Below, piece by piece: positions 61,088 to 64,000 of a DNA stretch of 64,000 bases. A program made the position numbers and the translations under genes. Source of the stretch: CALZFJ01 sp964459845 (GTDB lineage Bacteria; Bacteroidota; Bacteroidia; Bacteroidales; Muribaculaceae). The notes below the pieces were generated by a model, which was not told where the DNA came from, made no database searches, and saw only the letters and a list, made by a program, of their open reading frames with translations. The DNA is taken from the NCBI GenBank assembly GCA_964459845.1, contig CAYWOC010000002.1:1-64000 (forward strand), given 5' to 3'. The stretch's first letter is position 1. Each line of letters begins with the position of its first letter.

Positions 61088-62497
61088 ATGAACAAGGTTA
61101 AGACTATAGCATCCTCCATAGCTATCGCTGCACTTGCAATGCCCTTTTGCGCATGGGGAGATGGCAACATCACATCCGATATGCTAAAGAAATATCGTCA
61201 ATCCATAAGCAACGAGCCGTCTTCCAAGGCGTTGCGCAATGCTGTGGCACATTCTTCTATAGCCGACTTATCGACAAGCATAAGCTCACTTTCGGCCGTA
61301 AACGACGATTTCACCTATACAGTTCCGACCAAAGGGATAACCAACCAGCAGTCTTCCGGCAGATGCTGGCTTTTCACTGGCATGAACGTGTTGCGTTCCA
61401 AAGCCATCAACAAATTCGACCTACCCGAGTTTGAACTTTCGCAAGTATATCTTTTCTTTTACGACCAGCTTGAGAAGTCGAACCTTTTCCTTCAAGGCAT
61501 CATCGACACACGCCAAAAGCCTATGGACGACCGCATGGTCGATTGGCTGTTCAGCAACCCACTGAGCGACGGCGGCACATTCACCGGCGTTGCCGACCTT
61601 GTAATGAAATACGGTGTAGTTCCAAAGGATGTAATGCCTGAAACATATTCCGCGAACAACACAAGCCAAATCAGCATGTTGCTGAAATGGAAACTGCGCG
61701 AGATGGGGCTTGAACTGCGCGACCTCAGCAAGCAAGGCAAAAGCACAAAAGCTCTGCAAGCAAAAAAAGAGGAAATGCTCGGCATCATATACAACGTCCT
61801 GACCCTTGCCTACGGAATACCACCTACCGAATTCACTTGGAGCCGACGTGACAAAAGCGGCAACATCATATCCACTAAAAGCTACACTCCGAAATCGTTC
61901 TACAAAGAGCTATGGGACGGTGAAGACCTATACGACAATTACATAATGGTGATGAACGACCCTTTGCGCGAATATTATAAGGTATATAGAATCGACTACG
62001 ACCGCCATACATACGACGGACACGACTGGCTATATCTGAACCTTCCGACCGAAGAAATTAAGCCTATGGCTATCGAATCAATAAAAGATTCCACTGCAAT
62101 GTACTTTTCATGCGATGTGGCAAAATACCTGAACCGCGAAAACGGCACACTCGACCTCAACAATTTCGACTACGAGTCGCTACTTGGCATAAAATTCAAT
62201 ATGGACAAGAGTCAGCGCGTCCAGACTCACGCAAGCGGTTCAAGTCATGCCATGACTATGATTGCTGTGGATTTAGACAGCACAACGGGTAAAGTGAACA
62301 AGTGGATGGTAGAAAATAGCTGGGGAAAAAATTCCGGGCATAAAGGCAAACTGATTATGACCGACAAATGGTTTGACGAATATATGTTCCGCCTTGTCTT
62401 CAACAAAAAGTATGTTCCCACAAAATATCTCGAAATGATGAAGCAGAAGCCTATCCTTCTTCCTGCATGGGATCCAATGTTCTTGAATGAAGAATAA
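61088..62497 (+). CDS. Exported C1B cysteine peptidase (aminopeptidase C/bleomycin hydrolase family)
   Basis: 469 residues from the ATG at 61088. Earlier codons in the frame overlap the promoter. A signal peptide (1-24, AALAMPFCAWG) shows export, unlike the cytoplasmic PepC of other bacteria. The catalytic cysteine is in QQSSGRCWLFTGMNV, the histidine in SGSSHAMTMIAVDLD, and the asparagine in WMVENSWGKNSGHKG. The size and the insert-rich middle match the C1B family. It removes amino-terminal residues from peptides, here probably in the periplasm. It is a single gene. Confidence 0.88.
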   Translation: MNKVKTIASSIAIAALAMPFCAWGDGNITSDMLKKYRQSISNEPSSKALRNAVAHSSIADLSTSISSLSAVNDDFTYTVPTKGITNQQSSGRCWLFTGMNVLRSKAINKFDLPEFELSQVYLFFYDQLEKSNLFLQGIIDTRQKPMDDRMVDWLFSNPLSDGGTFTGVADLVMKYGVVPKDVMPETYSANNTSQISMLLKWKLREMGLELRDLSKQGKSTKALQAKKEEMLGIIYNVLTLAYGIPPTEFTWSRRDKSGNIISTKSYTPKSFYKELWDGEDLYDNYIMVMNDPLREYYKVYRIDYDRHTYDGHDWLYLNLPTEEIKPMAIESIKDSTAMYFSCDVAKYLNRENGTLDLNNFDYESLLGIKFNMDKSQRVQTHASGSSHAMTMIAVDLDSTTGKVNKWMVENSWGKNSGHKGKLIMTDKWFDEYMFRLVFNKKYVPTKYLEMMKQKPILLPAWDPMFLNEE

Positions 62498-62602
62498 ACA
62501 GTTTCTCACATCATCTTTTCAGATTTTTCACGCCACAAGCACGATTTAACATTAATTAATGCGTGCTGCACATAATTTTCGCACACTTTTTGCGTTAATT
62601 AT

Positions 62603-62633
62603 TTTGTGCATTGGTAGATTATCAATACCTTTG
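62603..62633 (+). promoter_or_regulatory. Promoter of the primary sigma factor gene
   Basis: TTTG at 62603-62606 and TACCTTTG at 62626-62633 with 19 bp between, 24 bases before the ATG. Confidence 0.7.
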
Positions 62634-62657
62634 CAAACTTTTTTCTCTTTATAACTT

Positions 62658-63518
62658 ATGAGACAATTAAAGATTTCAAAATCAATCACCAATCGCGAGA
62701 GCGCATCACTCGACAAGTATCTGCAAGAAATAGGCCGTGAAGAGCTGATTTCAGTGGAAGAGGAAGTGGAGTTGGCTCAAGCGATTAAAAAAGGTGACCA
62801 GAGGGCTTTGGAGAAATTGGTGAGAGCCAATCTGCGTTTCGTAGTCTCTGTGGCAAAACAGTACCAGAACCAGGGATTAAGTCTCCCCGACCTAATCGAC
62901 GAAGGTAATCTTGGCTTGATTAAGGCTGCCCAGAAATTTGACGAGACAAGAGGTTTCAAATTCATCTCCTATGCCGTATGGTGGATTCGTCAATCTATTC
63001 TTCAGGCTTTGGCTGAACAGTCTCGAATTGTACGTCTGCCGCTCAACCAAGTTGGCTCACTCAACAAAATCGGAAAAGCTATCGCCAAATTCGAGCAGGA
63101 GAATGAACGCCGCCCTTCTTCGGAGGAACTCGCTTCTCAGACTGACATTCCTGTAGATAAGATTTCCGACACCTTAAAGGTTTCCGGCAGACACACGTCT
63201 ATCGATGCTCCTTTCGTGGAAGGCGAAGACAACAGTCTTCTTGATGTCTTGACTAACGACGATTCCCCCTTGGCAGACTCTTCGCTGAATCAAGAGTCTC
63301 TGTCGAAAGAGGTGGACCGCGCTCTTAACCAGCTCCATGAGCGCGAACGCGACATCCTCAAGATGTTCTTCGGAATTGGCTGCCAAGAAATGACTCTCGA
63401 AGAAATCGGAGCAAAATTCGATTTGACACGTGAACGTGTACGCCAAATCAAGGAAAAGGCAATCCGTCGCCTGAAAGGACAAAAGAGCCACTTATTAAAG
63501 TCATATCTTGGCGACTAA
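62658..63518 (+). CDS. rpoD: Primary RNA polymerase sigma factor (sigma-70/RpoD)
   Basis: 286 residues, the short form found in Bacteroidota (no region 1.1 or large non-conserved region). Region 1.2: SLDKYLQEIGREELISVEEE. Region 2: NLRFVVSVAKQYQNQGLSLP, DLIDEGNLGLIKAA and FISYAVWWIRQSILQALAEQ. Region 3 follows, and region 4 ends with LEEIGAKFDLTRERVRQIKE and KAIRRLK. It directs transcription from the TAnnTTTG promoters seen throughout the window. It has its own promoter and a terminator. Confidence 0.96.
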   Translation: MRQLKISKSITNRESASLDKYLQEIGREELISVEEEVELAQAIKKGDQRALEKLVRANLRFVVSVAKQYQNQGLSLPDLIDEGNLGLIKAAQKFDETRGFKFISYAVWWIRQSILQALAEQSRIVRLPLNQVGSLNKIGKAIAKFEQENERRPSSEELASQTDIPVDKISDTLKVSGRHTSIDAPFVEGEDNSLLDVLTNDDSPLADSSLNQESLSKEVDRALNQLHERERDILKMFFGIGCQEMTLEEIGAKFDLTRERVRQIKEKAIRRLKGQKSHLLKSYLGD

Positions 63519-63545
63519 TATTTTGCGCCAAGAATTTATCGTACT

Positions 63546-63587
63546 ACGGTCACTCACAATTCAGTGGGCGACCGTTTTCTTTTTTGC
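63546..63587 (+). terminator. Terminator after rpoD
   Basis: ACGGTC pairs with GACCGT, with weaker pairing inside (CACTCA/TGGGCG region), followed by TTTTCTTTTTT. Confidence 0.65.
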
Positions 63588-63659
63588 CGCAAACACTATG
63601 CAATCTCACACTTTTATATTACTTTAGCGAAAAATTTCACAAAATCACTGTCACACATA

Positions 63660-64000
63660 ATGAAAAGCAGAATTGTTTTCTCCATATTAATATCTTTCAT
63701 CGCCGCATTTTCATTGGCCGCAAAAAACGATGCAAACACCACACCTCACTCCACATCAAGCTTCATGAAGCATTTCACTTGGGGTGTAGATGCCGGTAGT
63801 TCTATTGACATTTCCAACAACGACTTATCAACCATCGACACAGAAGCCTTTTTCGGCTACAAGAACAATATTGTCCAAGCTCTCGGTGTTGGCGTGGGAC
63901 TTCACAGCGCACTCGGCAACAGTTTTACGCTAATACCCGCCTACGCAATCATACGCACCAACTTGTCGGCAAACCGTCCTCTATGCTTTGTGGAAACAAG
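63660..64000 (+). CDS. Outer membrane beta-barrel protein, cut by the window end
   Basis: The first 113 codons are present. A signal peptide (MKSRIVFSILISFIAAFSLA) is followed by alternating strands typical of a small barrel (FTWGVDAGSSIDISNNDLST, then FFGYKNNIVQALGVGVGLHS, FTLIPAYAIIRTNL). The rest lies outside the window. The start was chosen for the signal peptide. It resembles the small OmpA-like/opacity barrels of Bacteroidota, but the family cannot be set from the fragment. Confidence 0.7.
   Translation, partial: MKSRIVFSILISFIAAFSLAAKNDANTTPHSTSSFMKHFTWGVDAGSSIDISNNDLSTIDTEAFFGYKNNIVQALGVGVGLHSALGNSFTLIPAYAIIRTNLSANRPLCFVET

Noticed and set aside
1..64000. CRISPR array or rRNA genes
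   Set aside because: No regularly spaced repeats and no rRNA signature were seen on either strand; tRNA-Ser and RNase P RNA are the only structured RNA genes recognised.

Overview
The window is chromosomal DNA from a member of the Bacteroidota, order Bacteroidales. The basis is: repeated promoters of the Bacteroides type (-33 TTTG/TTG, about 19 bp, -7 TAnnTTTG); a short 286-residue primary sigma factor without region 1.1; a TPR-membrane-HTH regulator; carboxypeptidase-regulatory-like outer membrane receptors; a secreted amidase with a type IX secretion sorting domain; IS66 and RHS genes of Bacteroides type. A Muribaculaceae-like gut organism would fit, but that is inference.

Layout. 1-4.5 kb: a TPR/HTH regulator, 5'-incomplete here, and an outer membrane receptor with a small exported protein. 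4.6-7.8 kb: tRNA-Ser(CGA), a DUF3737 beta-helix protein, a MalY/PatB PLP enzyme and a glycosyltransferase. 7.8-12.2 kb: small acidic protein, lipoprotein, endonuclease IV and an MFS sugar transporter. 12.16-15.16 kb: an island of small orphan genes containing two related double-HTH proteins and a DUF1566/lectin-like fragment. 15.2-22.7 kb: PAP2 phosphatase with a barrel tail, Fe/Mn superoxide dismutase, NhaC antiporter, a WD40-like protein and the type IX-secreted amidase. 22.86-29.17 kb: an accessory block with two tandem orphan RHS-tip toxin modules and exported putative immunity proteins, bordered by a degenerate IS66-type MITE on the left and a complete IS66-family element on the right. 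29.2-31.4 kb: a lipoprotein, a HigBA toxin-antitoxin pair, remains of another antitoxin and an IS982-like fragment. 31.4-33.4 kb: groES-groEL.

33.6-46.6 kb is a polysaccharide region. UDP-glucuronate decarboxylase and a receiver-histidine kinase face a nine-cistron leftward operon: receiver protein, initiating phosphoglycosyltransferase, TolC-like outer membrane protein, Wzz/BY-kinase-like co-polymerase split by an in-frame TAG, Wzy/ligase, three glycosyltransferases and a membrane-anchored endonuclease/exonuclease/phosphatase-fold protein. A 163-bp MITE with an intact 8-bp target duplication lies just upstream of it. 46.9-64 kb is mostly core: phosphoethanolamine transferase, Omp85-like protein, split chromate transporter, folC, ridA, BrkB-family protein, RNase P RNA, a sensor kinase with a periplasmic binding domain, a CPC-type metal ATPase, HtrA, a C1B peptidase, the primary sigma factor and the start of an outer membrane protein.

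The parts most worth a second look are the tandem RHS-tip block, in which all three candidate immunity proteins carry export signals; the MITE family cross-mobilisable by the IS66 element; the amber codon in the polysaccharide co-polymerase; and the double-HTH small-gene island. All family assignments come from reading motifs, not from database searches.
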